Below are positions 34,823 through 45,200 of a stretch of 64,000 bases of DNA, in pieces (the stretch's first letter is position 1; every line of letters begins with the position of its first letter). A program made the position numbers and the translations under genes. The notes below the pieces were generated by a model that was given only the letters and a program-made list of their open reading frames with translations, did not search any database and was not told where the DNA came from. The stretch covers positions 4,464,001 through 4,528,000 of the forward strand of contig OZ253960.1 of assembly GCA_965267435.1 (NCBI GenBank), in the 5' to 3' direction. Source of the stretch: JAWPMT01 sp965267435. Lineage in GTDB: Bacteria > Bacteroidota > Bacteroidia > Cytophagales > Cyclobacteriaceae.

Positions 34823-36502
34823 ATGCGCCGAAACAAGAATCCTAAGTCTCGTGAACACACGATGGAGCTCATCGCTGCGGCAATCATCATGATCGTCATC
34901 CAGTGGCATTGGAGTTGTGAGAGCACGCGGCCGGGAGCCTCGAGGATGCTACGAGAGCCTCGGGAAGATGCACAGAAATATCAGTACATAGAACCAGTCG
35001 AAGTGGAACTGGACATGGAAGTGACAGAGGAAACAATTGTTGAAGAAATCGTCTTTCACGAAGCTCCTGATGAGGAAGTAATCGACGAAATCGCTCTACA
35101 GCCCCAGAATACCGAGGAATACGCTTACCTACGAGAAAACCCATTCCAATCAGTGTTGACACACCCCATGTCAACTTTCTCAATAGATGTGGACAATGCG
35201 TCATACGCCAACGTCCGAAGATTTCTACAGAACAATCAATTGCCCCCTCCGGACGCAGTAAGAATCGAAGAGATGATCAATTATTTTCATTACGACTATC
35301 CAGACCCCAAGCCGGGCCAACCGTTTTCGATCTACACTGAAGTAGGCCCCTGTCCGTGGAACCCAACCCATCAGCTGGTCCACATTGGCCTACAAGGCAG
35401 GAAGCTCGATTACGAGGATCGTCGGCCCTCCAATATCATCTTCCTGATCGATGTCTCCGGCTCGATGGGCAGCCCCAACAAGCTGCCCCTCGCTCAAAGG
35501 TCCCTCAAGATGCTCTCGCAAACTCTGCAAGCGCAGGATCGAGTAGCCATCGTCGTGTATGCCAGCAGTTCGGGCGTAGTCCTGCCCAGCACTCCTGCGG
35601 GAGAAACAGAGACCATCCAGCGAGCAATTGCGTCGCTGACCGCCGGTGGATCGACTGCCGGTGGGGCAGGGATAGAACAAGCCTATGAAATCGCAGAACA
35701 AAACTTCATCCCCGAGGGCAACAATCGAATTGTGCTACTCACAGACGGTGATTTCAATGTAGGCCCCTCGTCAACAGGCGATCTCGTCAGACTCATCGAG
35801 GAAAAGCGCAAAAGCAAGATATTCCTCACGATCTGTGGGTTTGGCATGGGCAACTACAAAGACCATCGCATGGAGGAAATATCCAATGCCGGCAATGGCA
35901 ACTATTTCTACATCGATAATATCCGCGAAGCGGAGAAGGTATTTAACCGCGAGTTGACAGCAAACCTTTTCACCATTGCCAAAGACGTCAAAGTGCAAGC
36001 GGAATTCAACCCCGCATTGGTGAGCAAGTACCGACTGATCGGGTATGAGAACAGGGCCCTGGCGCCGGAGGACTTTGAGGACGACCAGCGGGATGCCGGT
36101 GAACTGGGGGCCGGTCACACAGTCACCTGCCTGTACGAGATCATACCTGGCGAAGCCCAGGGTGGCACGACCTCCAGGTACATAAGTAAGTCGCCCACAT
36201 CCGCTGCCGACACCAATGAGTTGCTTACTGTTAACCTCCGCTACAAGGAGATCGATAGTGAAGTGAGCCAACTGATTGTCAGACCCGTCACGAACGAGGC
36301 TCAAACCATTGCTGCAGCCTCGGAAGACTACCGATTCTCGGCAGCGGTAGCCGCTTTTGGCCAAGTGCTGCGTCGCTCACGCTACGCCACCAATCTCACA
36401 CTGACAGACATTGAGAGCCTCGCGGAGGCTGGCTCAGATGACGAAAAACAAGAATTCTTTACGCTGGTTCGCACCGCCAGACTACTCCAAAACCTTAAGT
36501 AG
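34823..36502 (+). CDS. VWA-domain protein (YfbK-like)
   Basis: A 559-residue protein of the YfbK group. After a hydrophobic N-terminal segment ending in a Cys (WSCES, possible lipoprotein signal) and an acidic linker comes the von Willebrand-associated N-terminal domain (FSIDVDNASYANVRRFL, VRIEEMINYFHYDYP). Next is the VWA domain with the metal site DVSGS at about residues 210-214 and the Thr/Asp partners of the MIDAS (VYASSSGVV, LLTDGDFN), and then the C-terminal domain (AIASEDYRFSAAVAAFGQ-type ending). The role is ligand binding, probably in an envelope complex. The stop TAG is followed directly by the next start, so these two genes are an operon. Confidence 0.88.
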   Translation: MRRNKNPKSREHTMELIAAAIIMIVIQWHWSCESTRPGASRMLREPREDAQKYQYIEPVEVELDMEVTEETIVEEIVFHEAPDEEVIDEIALQPQNTEEYAYLRENPFQSVLTHPMSTFSIDVDNASYANVRRFLQNNQLPPPDAVRIEEMINYFHYDYPDPKPGQPFSIYTEVGPCPWNPTHQLVHIGLQGRKLDYEDRRPSNIIFLIDVSGSMGSPNKLPLAQRSLKMLSQTLQAQDRVAIVVYASSSGVVLPSTPAGETETIQRAIASLTAGGSTAGGAGIEQAYEIAEQNFIPEGNNRIVLLTDGDFNVGPSSTGDLVRLIEEKRKSKIFLTICGFGMGNYKDHRMEEISNAGNGNYFYIDNIREAEKVFNRELTANLFTIAKDVKVQAEFNPALVSKYRLIGYENRALAPEDFEDDQRDAGELGAGHTVTCLYEIIPGEAQGGTTSRYISKSPTSAADTNELLTVNLRYKEIDSEVSQLIVRPVTNEAQTIAAASEDYRFSAAVAAFGQVLRRSRYATNLTLTDIESLAEAGSDDEKQEFFTLVRTARLLQNLK

Positions 36503-37765
36503 ATGTATCGATTGATTTGCACAATCCTTATGGTGCTGACTCCGGGACTCCACGCTTTGGGTCAGAATCGATGGTGCTGGCCCGAGGATACAGCCACGGC
36601 CAAAGAGATGGTCGCACTCTACAATGACAATATGAAGGCCGGGACGTTGACTCAGTGTATCGAGCCACTCGAATGGTTATTAACCAATGCGCCCAACCTC
36701 AACCCATCCATCTATATCAATGGTATCAAAATCTATGACGGTTTGGTCAGTGGGGAGCGCGACGATAGCCTTCGGACCGCCTACCAGGAAAAGGTCATCC
36801 AGCTCATAGATCGCAGGGAGGAGGCATTTGCCTCTAAGCCCCAGAACAAAACCCGGAAAGCGTACTATGGATACAAATACTGGTCGCGGACACCCGACCG
36901 CTACGAAGGTGTTTTCGAATGGTTCGTTGACGCTTGGGAAGCTAATGACGGAGATATCGGAAAAAACCTTCTCCCAGCCCTTCTGGACATAGTAAGTAAG
37001 ACACAGCCCAGTGAGGCCGTATTGGATTGGTATGAGCACCTCTTGCATCACGTGATGAAGACACCGGAAAATACGGAAATGATCCTGCCAGTATTAGACA
37101 AGATTCTGCTGCGGAGTATACCGTGGACCTGCGCCGATATCAATAGGTTTTGGCAGATGCAGGTAGAAGAAACCAACTGGTGGGATTCCAAGGGTCAATT
37201 ACTCATCAAACTTGGGTTGGAACACGACTGCTTGGCCGAGGACTACTTCAAGGACTTGGCCATTGCAGTTGTGCAGAAGTCAGGCAATGGGAACCTTCTC
37301 AAACTAGTGGCTCGAAAATATGACACCGAGGGTGATTGGCAAACGGCCGCCCAATTGTATGAGGTGGGGCTGGCTATCTCGGAATCGGACAGCACCTCCA
37401 CCGAGTTGCTGATGTTACTGGCGAACCTGCACAGTGGCAAGGCGCTATTCTCTGATGCTCGCAGGTATGCCCGCCACGCCATCGCGCTCAATCCGGACTT
37501 CAAGCCTGCTCATGAATTGATCGGTGACCTCTACTTCGACAGCTACTATAGTTGCAAGGAAGGCGTCAGCCAGGTTGTCGATCGGGCGGTCTTTCTCGCA
37601 GCCTATGACGAGTACGGGGCCGCAGGCAATACGGAAAAGATGCTGCTAGCCAAGGAGCAATTCCCATCAGCGACGGAGATTTTCGAAGACCTTTACGACG
37701 AAGGGGAGATGATCACCGTGGGCTGTTGGATCAATGTGTCGGTGCCCATAAGGAGGCGTGACTAA
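36503..37765 (+). CDS. Exported TPR-like protein
   Basis: A 420-residue exported protein with a signal peptide (cleavage near ALGQ). The mature part is all-helical, with TPR-like repeats most visible at TEGDWQTAAQLYEVGLAI and SGKALFSDARRYARHAIALN-PD. The C-terminal end (EQFPSATEIFEDLYDEGE, then GCWI) resembles the conserved tail of a family of Bacteroidota TPR proteins of unknown function. Cysteines occur in pairs (RWCW, YYSC). It starts on the base after the stop of the VWA gene, so it is very likely co-expressed with it. It converges with the first rhomboid gene at 3 bases. Confidence 0.8.
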   Translation: MYRLICTILMVLTPGLHALGQNRWCWPEDTATAKEMVALYNDNMKAGTLTQCIEPLEWLLTNAPNLNPSIYINGIKIYDGLVSGERDDSLRTAYQEKVIQLIDRREEAFASKPQNKTRKAYYGYKYWSRTPDRYEGVFEWFVDAWEANDGDIGKNLLPALLDIVSKTQPSEAVLDWYEHLLHHVMKTPENTEMILPVLDKILLRSIPWTCADINRFWQMQVEETNWWDSKGQLLIKLGLEHDCLAEDYFKDLAIAVVQKSGNGNLLKLVARKYDTEGDWQTAAQLYEVGLAISESDSTSTELLMLLANLHSGKALFSDARRYARHAIALNPDFKPAHELIGDLYFDSYYSCKEGVSQVVDRAVFLAAYDEYGAAGNTEKMLLAKEQFPSATEIFEDLYDEGEMITVGCWINVSVPIRRRD

Positions 37766-37768
37766 TGG

Positions 37769-38707
37769 CTATTTGTTACTGGCATCGAAGAGCTTTTGCT
37801 TCTCTTCTTTGCTGAGGCTTTCGTAGCCTGACTGTGAGATCTTGTCCAGAATAGCGTCAATCTCGTCCTGACTAGCCTTCCCACTTGTGGAAGCACTACG
37901 TCTTCCGCTTGCGCCTTTGCCTTTGCCTTTGGGGGCTGCACTGGCCCTCTGTTTTCGATGCGATACTTTGATGCTCGGCTGGCGGACAAACAGGCTCTTG
38001 ACAAAGTACAAAAATCGCATCACCCAGGCGCCCCAGTCGGTACCTTTCTGCAACTGCTTGATATAGACATACCCCATCAGAGCGCCGCCCAGATGTGCCA
38101 CATTGCCTCCGGCGTTGTAGCCGACCGAACCAAGGAAAGAAATAACTATGAAGAAGGCAGCGATGTATTTGATCTTTACCGGGCCGAGAAATAACAGAAA
38201 GAAGGTATAGTTCGGCACAAGGGTGGCAGCAGCGATCATGATGGCATTGACGGCACCAGAAGCACCCACCATCCCTCCAATACTGGGGGCCGATTCGATA
38301 TAGAAAGGAACCACGTTGTACACGAACAAATAAGCTACAGCACCAGCCAACGCCCCCACCACGTAGATGCTTATCACTTTGTCATTCCCCAGGTACTCCA
38401 CGATGATACGCGAAAACCAGTAGAGAAAGAGCATATTGAAAACAATGTGGAAGATACGCGATAGACTATGCGAAAAAGCATATGTGATGATCGTCCAGGG
38501 CCGCAAAATGAAATCCGAGAAAATCGGAGGAATGCTGAATTGCTGGTGGATGATATCAAACACAGGGCCGACATTGAGCAGTGTGGAGAGCACCGACAAC
38601 ACGGCTAGAAATAGGAACACAATTACATTGATGATGATGAGCTGGGCAGCCGCATTGTTGGGCTTGTTCCAGGCATTTTTGAAATCATCAAGGATACTAT
38701 TAGTCAT
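37769..38707 (-). CDS. Rhomboid family intramembrane serine protease
   Basis: A 312-residue protein with six predicted membrane helices and the rhomboid active site: the Ser in VGASGAVNAI (about residue 150) and the His in GNVAHLGGALMGY (about 206). The conserved HxxxN of helix 2 is seen as HIVFNMLFLYWF. The C-terminal 90 residues form a charged cytoplasmic tail rich in Gly, Ala, Lys and Ser (APKGKGKGASGRRSAST), ending in an acidic helix. Rhomboids cut membrane proteins near the bilayer surface. Last gene of the cluster 41688-37769. Confidence 0.94.
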   Translation of the reverse strand: MTNSILDDFKNAWNKPNNAAAQLIIINVIVFLFLAVLSVLSTLLNVGPVFDIIHQQFSIPPIFSDFILRPWTIITYAFSHSLSRIFHIVFNMLFLYWFSRIIVEYLGNDKVISIYVVGALAGAVAYLFVYNVVPFYIESAPSIGGMVGASGAVNAIMIAAATLVPNYTFFLLFLGPVKIKYIAAFFIVISFLGSVGYNAGGNVAHLGGALMGYVYIKQLQKGTDWGAWVMRFLYFVKSLFVRQPSIKVSHRKQRASAAPKGKGKGASGRRSASTSGKASQDEIDAILDKISQSGYESLSKEEKQKLFDASNK

Positions 38708-38713
38708 CGCTTT

Positions 38714-39505
38714 TTAATAGAGTCTTGTCCGGTCCTTTTGCCAGTATTTTATCAGGAAGTAAGCAATCACCGCTCCCCCCAGGTGAGCCAAATGGGCCAC
38801 GGTATCCCCCTCGGCCCGATTGATCTCCGCATATATCTCGTATATCAGCAGAGCCGTCACCACGTACTTCACCTTTACCGGAAATAAAAAGTACAGGTAG
38901 ACATCTGCATTTGGAAACAGCATCAGCATGGCCATCAACAGACCAAATATAGCGCCGGAGGCACCCACCATCGGTATGTCGATATAGAAGGAGGCCATGT
39001 TTTCGACAATGTCAACTGCCTCACGCTCCAATCGAGCGTTGTCGGGGGCATCGTAGTATTCGTTGGCGAAATCATACAGCCGACCCATGTTGTAAACGGG
39101 CTTGCCATAGTTGAACACGATCTTCCGAAACTCCAACGGATCAGGATTGTCGACAAAGGCCTCCACCTGGTCCTTGATCCTCTTTTTCTCGATAAGGTCT
39201 GCGGTCCCATAGAGCACGCCGCCTCCAATACCGCAGGCAAGGTAAAATATCAGGAATCGCTTTGAGCCCCACACCATCTCCAGCATCGGCCCAGCGAAAA
39301 AGAGAATGATCATGTTGCCGAATATGTGGCCCCAGCCTCCGTGTAGCCACATGTAGGAAAAGAACTGATGTACCGCGAAGTAATCGCTGAAAATCACCCG
39401 CAAACCGAAGAGGCGCGTTAGGTCCAGATTGGCGAAGCTCTGCAACAAATGAATCCCGATATTGGCTATCAGGAGGTTCTTTACCATCGGGGTCAGTCTA
39501 AACAT
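38714..39505 (-). CDS. Rhomboid family intramembrane serine protease
   Basis: A 263-residue rhomboid, different from its neighbour. The catalytic Ser is in VGASGAIFGLL (about residue 181) and the His in HLAHLGGAVIAYF (about 238). The helix-2 motif is LHGGWGHIFGNMIILFF. Between helices 3 and 4 there is a soluble, charged insertion of about 75 residues (EKKRIKDQVEAFVDNPDPLE, YDFANEYYDAPD), longer than in simple rhomboids. The gene starts 3 bases after the mutL stop and ends 6 bases before the next rhomboid start, so all are probably one transcript. Confidence 0.94.
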   Translation of the reverse strand: MFRLTPMVKNLLIANIGIHLLQSFANLDLTRLFGLRVIFSDYFAVHQFFSYMWLHGGWGHIFGNMIILFFAGPMLEMVWGSKRFLIFYLACGIGGGVLYGTADLIEKKRIKDQVEAFVDNPDPLEFRKIVFNYGKPVYNMGRLYDFANEYYDAPDNARLEREAVDIVENMASFYIDIPMVGASGAIFGLLMAMLMLFPNADVYLYFLFPVKVKYVVTALLIYEIYAEINRAEGDTVAHLAHLGGAVIAYFLIKYWQKDRTRLY

Positions 39506-39508
39506 GCA

Positions 39509-41350
39509 CTACCTCTTAAAATAACTTGCAATTTGATCCAGGCCCAAAACTACGAAAGTTGGACTTCCATGGGGCGTATAATTTGGCTGCTCGCACGCAA
39601 AGAGCTGATCGATAAGCCCCTCAGCTTCCTTTTCGTCCAGTACCTTGCCTTTGCTGATCGAGGTCCGCGCCGCCAGCGACCGGGCCAGGTTCTCCTGTTG
39701 CTCAATTTCCAACTTCTCTCTATTCAGCTTGAATTGTTCGATCAACCCTTCGATGATCTCGCGCTCGTTGTGATTGGATAAGTCCGCGGGCACACCAGTT
39801 AAGACAATACCTCGTGTACCAAATGTTTCAAATTCGAACCCCAATTGGCGGATTTCTTGTCGCAACTCCTGAACAAGATTGAAATCTGCATCGTTCAACG
39901 ACAGCTGCTGCGGAAAGAGGCAGGACTGTGAGGTAGCGCGGTTGCCGCGCAGTGTCTTCAGGTATTTCTCAAACAGTATCCGTTCGTGCGCCGCACTCTG
40001 ATCAATGATGACCATGCCCGACTTCACCTGCCTCACCAGGTATCTGCCATGCAGCTGTAGGGACTTTGAGACCTCTGCCTGCCCCGTCGATGGTCTGTCG
40101 AGCGCCATGCCACTTGGCACGGTCAGTGTCTGCGGTTCATCCGACCCACCCTCAAGCTCGAGCTGCGCCTTTCTCACCACCTCATCGTCTTCCTTCTTCG
40201 CTATATCGTAAAGCTTCTCCCAGTCAAGAGGTCCTTTCTGTTGCTGGTCAATGGCCTTGAAGCGTTCGTAGTTGCGGTCGCTGGGTGTCTCCAATAGTTC
40301 GCGCCGCGAAGTGAAGTACTCAAAATTGACGTCGGAATTGAAGTCCAACGATGGCGCCACGTTGAAGTTGGACAGTGCCTGCCGTGCACTGGAGAGAATG
40401 ATCCCGTACAGGAGGCGATCATCCTGAAACTTCACCTCGGTTTTCGTCGGATGCACATTGATATCCACCACTGCAGGGTCCAATTCTATGAACAGCACAT
40501 AGAACGGATGGAAGTCGTCCGGTATGAGCTTGTCATACGCGGTGGTCATCGCGTGGTTCAAGTAGTTGTTTTTGATGAAGCGCCCGTTTACGAAGAAAAA
40601 CTGCTCGCCACGGGTCTTCTTGGCATATTCTGGTTTGCCAATGTAGCCATGTATCTTCAGGTCGGGGGTCGTCTCCTCACAGGGGATCAGCTGATTCTGG
40701 TAATTGCGGTTGAAGAGCTGAACGATTCGCTTGCTGAGTTTGCCTCTCTCCAGGCGGAACGTTTCAGCGTCGTTGTTGTGCAGTGTAAAGGCAATGTCCG
40801 GATAAGCCAGCGCCACCCGATGAAATTCGTCCGAAATATGACGGTATTCGACGGGGTTGGACTTCAGGAAATTGCGACGGGCAGGGACATTATAAAACAG
40901 GTTCTTCACACAAATCGAAGTGCCTGGTGAGGTGGCGACTGCTTCCTGTTTTTGAATCTCCGAGGCATGGACCACTATCTCAGTGCCGACCTCCTGATCG
41001 TGTTTGCGCGTTTTCATCTCCACTTGAGCCACGGCCGCAATGGAGGCCAATGCTTCCCCACGGAAGCCCATCGTCCTTATCCTGAAAAGGTCCTCCGACC
41101 TCGTGATCTTGGATGTGGCATGGCGTTCGAAACTCATGCGTGCGTCCGTGGTGCTCATGCCGGTCCCATCATCGACCACCTGCACGAGGGACTTCCCTGA
41201 TTCACGCACGATCAATTGGATGGACGTGGCGCCGGCATCGATGGCGTTCTCGAGCAGTTCTTTCACGACTGACGCGGGTCGCTGCACAACTTCACCGGCA
41301 GCGATCTGGTTGGCTATGCCTTCCGGCAATAGTCTAATGACGTCGTCCAT
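39509..41350 (-). CDS. mutL: DNA mismatch repair protein MutL
   Basis: A 613-residue MutL. The N-terminal GHKL ATPase is complete: ELLENAIDAGATSI, VDDGTGM, TSKI and GFRGEALASIAAV, followed by the transducer domain with KTEVKFQDDRLLY. A variable linker (about 370-430) precedes the C-terminal dimerisation domain. In that domain the segment equivalent to the endonuclease motif DQHA(x)2E(x)4E reads DQSAAHERILFE, with Ser in place of the His, and the CPHGRP-like segment reads TPHGSP. The acidic residues remain. Whether it nicks DNA cannot be decided from this. It is the second gene in the cluster that starts at 41688, with 2- and 3-base gaps to its neighbours. Confidence 0.97.
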   Translation of the reverse strand: MDDVIRLLPEGIANQIAAGEVVQRPASVVKELLENAIDAGATSIQLIVRESGKSLVQVVDDGTGMSTTDARMSFERHATSKITRSEDLFRIRTMGFRGEALASIAAVAQVEMKTRKHDQEVGTEIVVHASEIQKQEAVATSPGTSICVKNLFYNVPARRNFLKSNPVEYRHISDEFHRVALAYPDIAFTLHNNDAETFRLERGKLSKRIVQLFNRNYQNQLIPCEETTPDLKIHGYIGKPEYAKKTRGEQFFFVNGRFIKNNYLNHAMTTAYDKLIPDDFHPFYVLFIELDPAVVDINVHPTKTEVKFQDDRLLYGIILSSARQALSNFNVAPSLDFNSDVNFEYFTSRRELLETPSDRNYERFKAIDQQQKGPLDWEKLYDIAKKEDDEVVRKAQLELEGGSDEPQTLTVPSGMALDRPSTGQAEVSKSLQLHGRYLVRQVKSGMVIIDQSAAHERILFEKYLKTLRGNRATSQSCLFPQQLSLNDADFNLVQELRQEIRQLGFEFETFGTRGIVLTGVPADLSNHNEREIIEGLIEQFKLNREKLEIEQQENLARSLAARTSISKGKVLDEKEAEGLIDQLFACEQPNYTPHGSPTFVVLGLDQIASYFKR

Positions 41351-41352
41351 GC

Positions 41353-41688
41353 CTATCTCCTGAAGATCTTTCTAAACCTGAAGAAAAAATAGATGGGGAT
41401 CACCACGATGAAAGCATAGGCGATGTCGTTGCCATACTGCAGCCATCCCACGAATGTGAGCCCCAGTATAGCAGCAATGGCCAATTGCATCAAACTAGCG
41501 CTGGGTACCGCTGAGGTCTTTCGTTCGAAGGTAATCCGCTGGCCAGCTCTTTGCTCCAGTTCCCCCCGCATCTCCCGCCGTATCCTTTCTGTACGCTCGG
41601 CGATCTCTTCCTTCACAGGATCATAATAGCGAGGTTTGATCTCAAACTGTTTGTTTCTGGGAAGACGAATCAAGGAGGGAAATCTCAT
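41353..41688 (-). CDS. Small membrane protein, Bacteroidota-conserved
   Basis: A 111-residue protein with a basic, charged N-terminal half (KEEIAERTERIRREMRGELE, probably helical) and two C-terminal membrane helices (about 65-83 and 88-104), ending in basic residues. I recall similar proteins next to mutL in this phylum, sometimes labelled as a riboflavin synthase subunit without basis. Function unknown. It starts the mutL-rhomboid-rhomboid cluster and ends 2 bases before mutL. Confidence 0.8.
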   Translation of the reverse strand: MRFPSLIRLPRNKQFEIKPRYYDPVKEEIAERTERIRREMRGELEQRAGQRITFERKTSAVPSASLMQLAIAAILGLTFVGWLQYGNDIAYAFIVVIPIYFFFRFRKIFRR

Positions 41689-42228
41689 GGCGCTTTCTTA
41701 GGGTTTCATATGGTCGCGTCGCTTTCAGCCCAAGTACGTAGGCCCGAAAGTAGAATAACGGACAAACTTAGGCTGAGGTCTAACTTTCCAAGACAAAAAT
41801 AAGTAACAATCTCCAGCGTCAGGTAGTCCCCAGTCAGTAGGTTGGCATTCCGCGGCAAGGCCAACTCAATCCGGACCCTCCGCGATGAGCCAGGTAGTGC
41901 CTCCGGCGAATACGATGGGTCAGAAACGGCCCCTGAAGTCATCCGGAGAGCGCCAGAGTTCAATAATATTTCATAAAGCGGCTTCATAGGTGCAGGAACT
42001 GAACTCAAAAACTTTACACAAAACTGCAGCATGTATGATGTTATAACTGATAATCAGGGAGTTATTGAAAAATTTTCTGAGCAAATAAGCGCCGTATGCG
42101 CCAGAAATTATTTATCTTTCTAGACACTGTTGGAGCCACCATTTTTTGCTCGACTCCTTCGCTAATTATCAACCTACAGATCTGGCCAAGTATTAATTGA
42201 TTTCGCAGACCATTTAACTACTTAGCCC
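41689..42228. other. Intergenic region upstream of the mutL cluster and HYR gene
   Basis: About 540 bases between divergent genes. It holds a TAnnTTTG-type box on the minus strand (CAAAAATA at 41794-41801 on plus) that could serve the mutL cluster, and the shared 31-bp element at 42097-42127 that faces the HYR gene. An open frame on the minus strand (41706-42032) has no recognisable protein features and I do not count it. Confidence 0.6.
42097..42127 (+). promoter_or_regulatory. Shared upstream element, copy 1
   Basis: This 31-base stretch has the form TGCG-N4-AAATT-N2, then TTATCTTTCTAGA-Y-AC. A copy identical at 24 of 31 positions with the same spacing lies at 48085-48115, upstream of the next gene. 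Its core TATCTTTC differs by one base from the Bacteroidota -7 box TAnnTTTG, so it may be a promoter with a regulator site attached. It lies about 100 bases before the HYR start. Confidence 0.6.
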
Positions 42229-45200
42229 ATGAAAAACTCTACCCAATCCGGGTGTTGTCCTAGTGGACAACATTGGATTCCTTTATGCGACGAAACTCGT
42301 CCCATTCACTTTTCTGAAGCATTTCGACAGGCTAAACCTCTCACCCATCCTCTTGGAAAGTGGGCTCGGCCTTTCATTCTCATGCTGGTGGGAGTATTCT
42401 CACTGACCACTGCCCTCGGGCAGGCAACTGTTACGACTGATAAGGATGATTACACCCCTGGCCAAATTGTCACAGTGACCGGCTCAGGGTGGTTACCTGG
42501 AGAGACAGTTTCGCTTCTTTTTGAAGAAGACCCCGCCACTTGTGCGCCTTTTACGACTTCATCCGTCGCTGATGCCAGTGGCAACTTCACGAATACCGAT
42601 AAACTGATCGAATTGCATGATCTGGGGGTGAAATTCTTCCTTACAGCGACAGGTCAAACATCGGGCATGGTTGCAGAAGCGGTCTTCACTGACGCACCGC
42701 CTGCTGCCAATCTCGACCAGGTCCGAAACGGGGCCGCCGCTTCGCCGGTCGACCCTGGCAACTGGGTCAATGGTAACCTTGGTGCCCAGCAATCTCACTA
42801 TGCCGAGGGTATGTCAGTGGCGTATCGGGCAATCCTTACGGATATGCCACCAGCCACAGTGGTTAACCTGACATTGGAATACGATGTCCAGCACAGTCAG
42901 AAGCTAGCACTCGACTACCTGACGTCCTATGACAGGCTGGAGCCACATCAACTTACCTTTGGTCATACGTCTGAAGAAATTGATCCCACGATTGGGATTG
43001 CTGGTTTCATGGAACCAGAAGATGACACAGAGCCCATTCCCGTACCAGGTGTGTCGAATTCGCCGGTGGCAGGTCAACCTGCAGCAAGCTTTAATAATGT
43101 ATCCAACGGAGGTCAGGCCTACATGTCCATGTGGAACGGAGATATAACCAATATCTCCTACACTGGTGGTTCTCCGGATTTATCTCAAGCCGCAAACCAG
43201 TCACAGCAAATAGTAGTGACCTTTACCACAAGTGGTAGCCCCGGGGACGATGCACGGACCGTCATTCTCGCCTGGGGGGGCCACATCGCCAGCAGGATCG
43301 ATTGGGGATACGTCAATGGCGATCCAAGATCCGCAGGCGGTATCTCCGGATCCCCCTACCACATGAGGCTGATTGACTGGAACCTCAACAACCTGGGTAA
43401 TCAGGACCGATCACTTCAGGCCGATGCGGTCGTTCCTCCACCAGATTGTACCCTTGATGGACCTGACGAGCTCTGCGAGGGCGAAGAGGGCGTCTACACA
43501 GTTACGCCTATTGGGGCCATCAATCCAACTTACACATGGGCTTTGGAGAACAATACTTCAGGCGCGACCATTGCAGCAAATGGGACGACAGCGACTGTTA
43601 CAGCTGGCACTGCCGGTGAATACACCGTGAAAGTCACTATCAATTCTGAGTTTGGAACGACCGTTTGCGACGTGACAACCGTCGTAAACCCCAATCCCGC
43701 GTGTTCAATCACGGGTCCAGAAGATGTCTGCCCGGAATCCACTGGCTTGGTCTACACAGGCCCAGCGGGAATGGATAGCTATTCGTGGACTATTTCGGGA
43801 AATGGCACCATTGTAGGTAGCTCGACCGGACAATCCGTAACAGTAGATGCGGGCAGCACTTGCGGCGTAGACTTTGTGCTTTCGCTTGATATCTCGAACA
43901 ACGGTTGTACAAATAGCTGCGATAAAACAGTGAGTGTTGATGACAATACTCCACCGGTGATCACGTGTCCCTCTGATGTCACACTGGAATGCACCGCCTC
44001 TACCGATCCCGGCGATATAGGCATTGCCACCGCTACTGATAATTGTGATAATGACGTCACCATTGACTACAGCGATCAAACAGCGCCGGGAAGTTGCCCA
44101 CAGGAATCTGTCATCACCAGAACATGGACTGCCACCGATGATTGTGGTAACTCCTCGTCTTGTGTGCAGATCATAACCATCGTGGATACCACCCCTCCGG
44201 TGATTACCTGTACTGACGATGTCACCATCGAATGTGATGAAAGCTCAGATCCTGCCAACACTGGTACGGCCACCGCTACTGATAATTGTGATAATGACGT
44301 CACCATTGACTACAGCGATCAAACAGCGCCGGGAAGTTGCCCACAGGAATCTGTCATCACCAGAACATGGACTGCCACCGATGATTGTGGTAACTCCTCG
44401 TCTTGTGTGCAGATCATAACCATCGTGGATACCACCCCTCCGGTGATTACCTGTGCTGACGATGTCACCATCGAATGTGATGAAAGCTCAGATCCTGCCA
44501 ACACTGGTACGGCCACCGCTACTGATAATTGTGATAATGACGTCACCATTGACTACAGCGATCAAACAGCGCCGGGAAGTTGCCCACAGGAATCTGTCAT
44601 CACCAGAACATGGACTGCCACCGATGATTGTGGTAACTCCTCGTCTTGTGTGCAGATCATAACCATCGTGGATACCACCCCTCCGGTGATTACCTGTGCT
44701 GACGATGTCACCATCGAATGTGATGAAAGCTCAGATCCTGCCAACACTGGTACGGCCACCGCTACTGATAATTGTGATAATGACGTCACCATTGACTACA
44801 GCGATCAAACAGCGCCGGGAAGTTGCCCACAGGAATCTGTCATCACCAGAACATGGACTGCCACCGATGATTGTGGTAACTCCTCGTCTTGTGTGCAGAT
44901 CATAACCATCGTGGATACCACCCCTCCGGTGATTACCTGTGCTGACGATGTCACCATCGAATGTGATGAAAGCTCAGATCCTGCCAACACTGGTACGGCC
45001 ACCGCTACTGATAATTGTGATAATGACGTCACCATTGACTACAGCGATCAAACAGCGCCGGGAAGTTGCCCACAGGAATCTGTCATCACCAGAACATGGA
45101 CTGCCACCGATGATTGTGGTAACTCCTCATCTTGTGTGCAGATCATAACCATCGTGGATACCACCCCTCCGGTGATTACCTGTGCTGACGATGTCACCAT

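Noticed and set aside
41706..42032. Minus-strand frame of 108 residues upstream of the mutL cluster
   Set aside because: Composition is irregular, there is no family resemblance, and it covers the likely promoter region of the mutL cluster.
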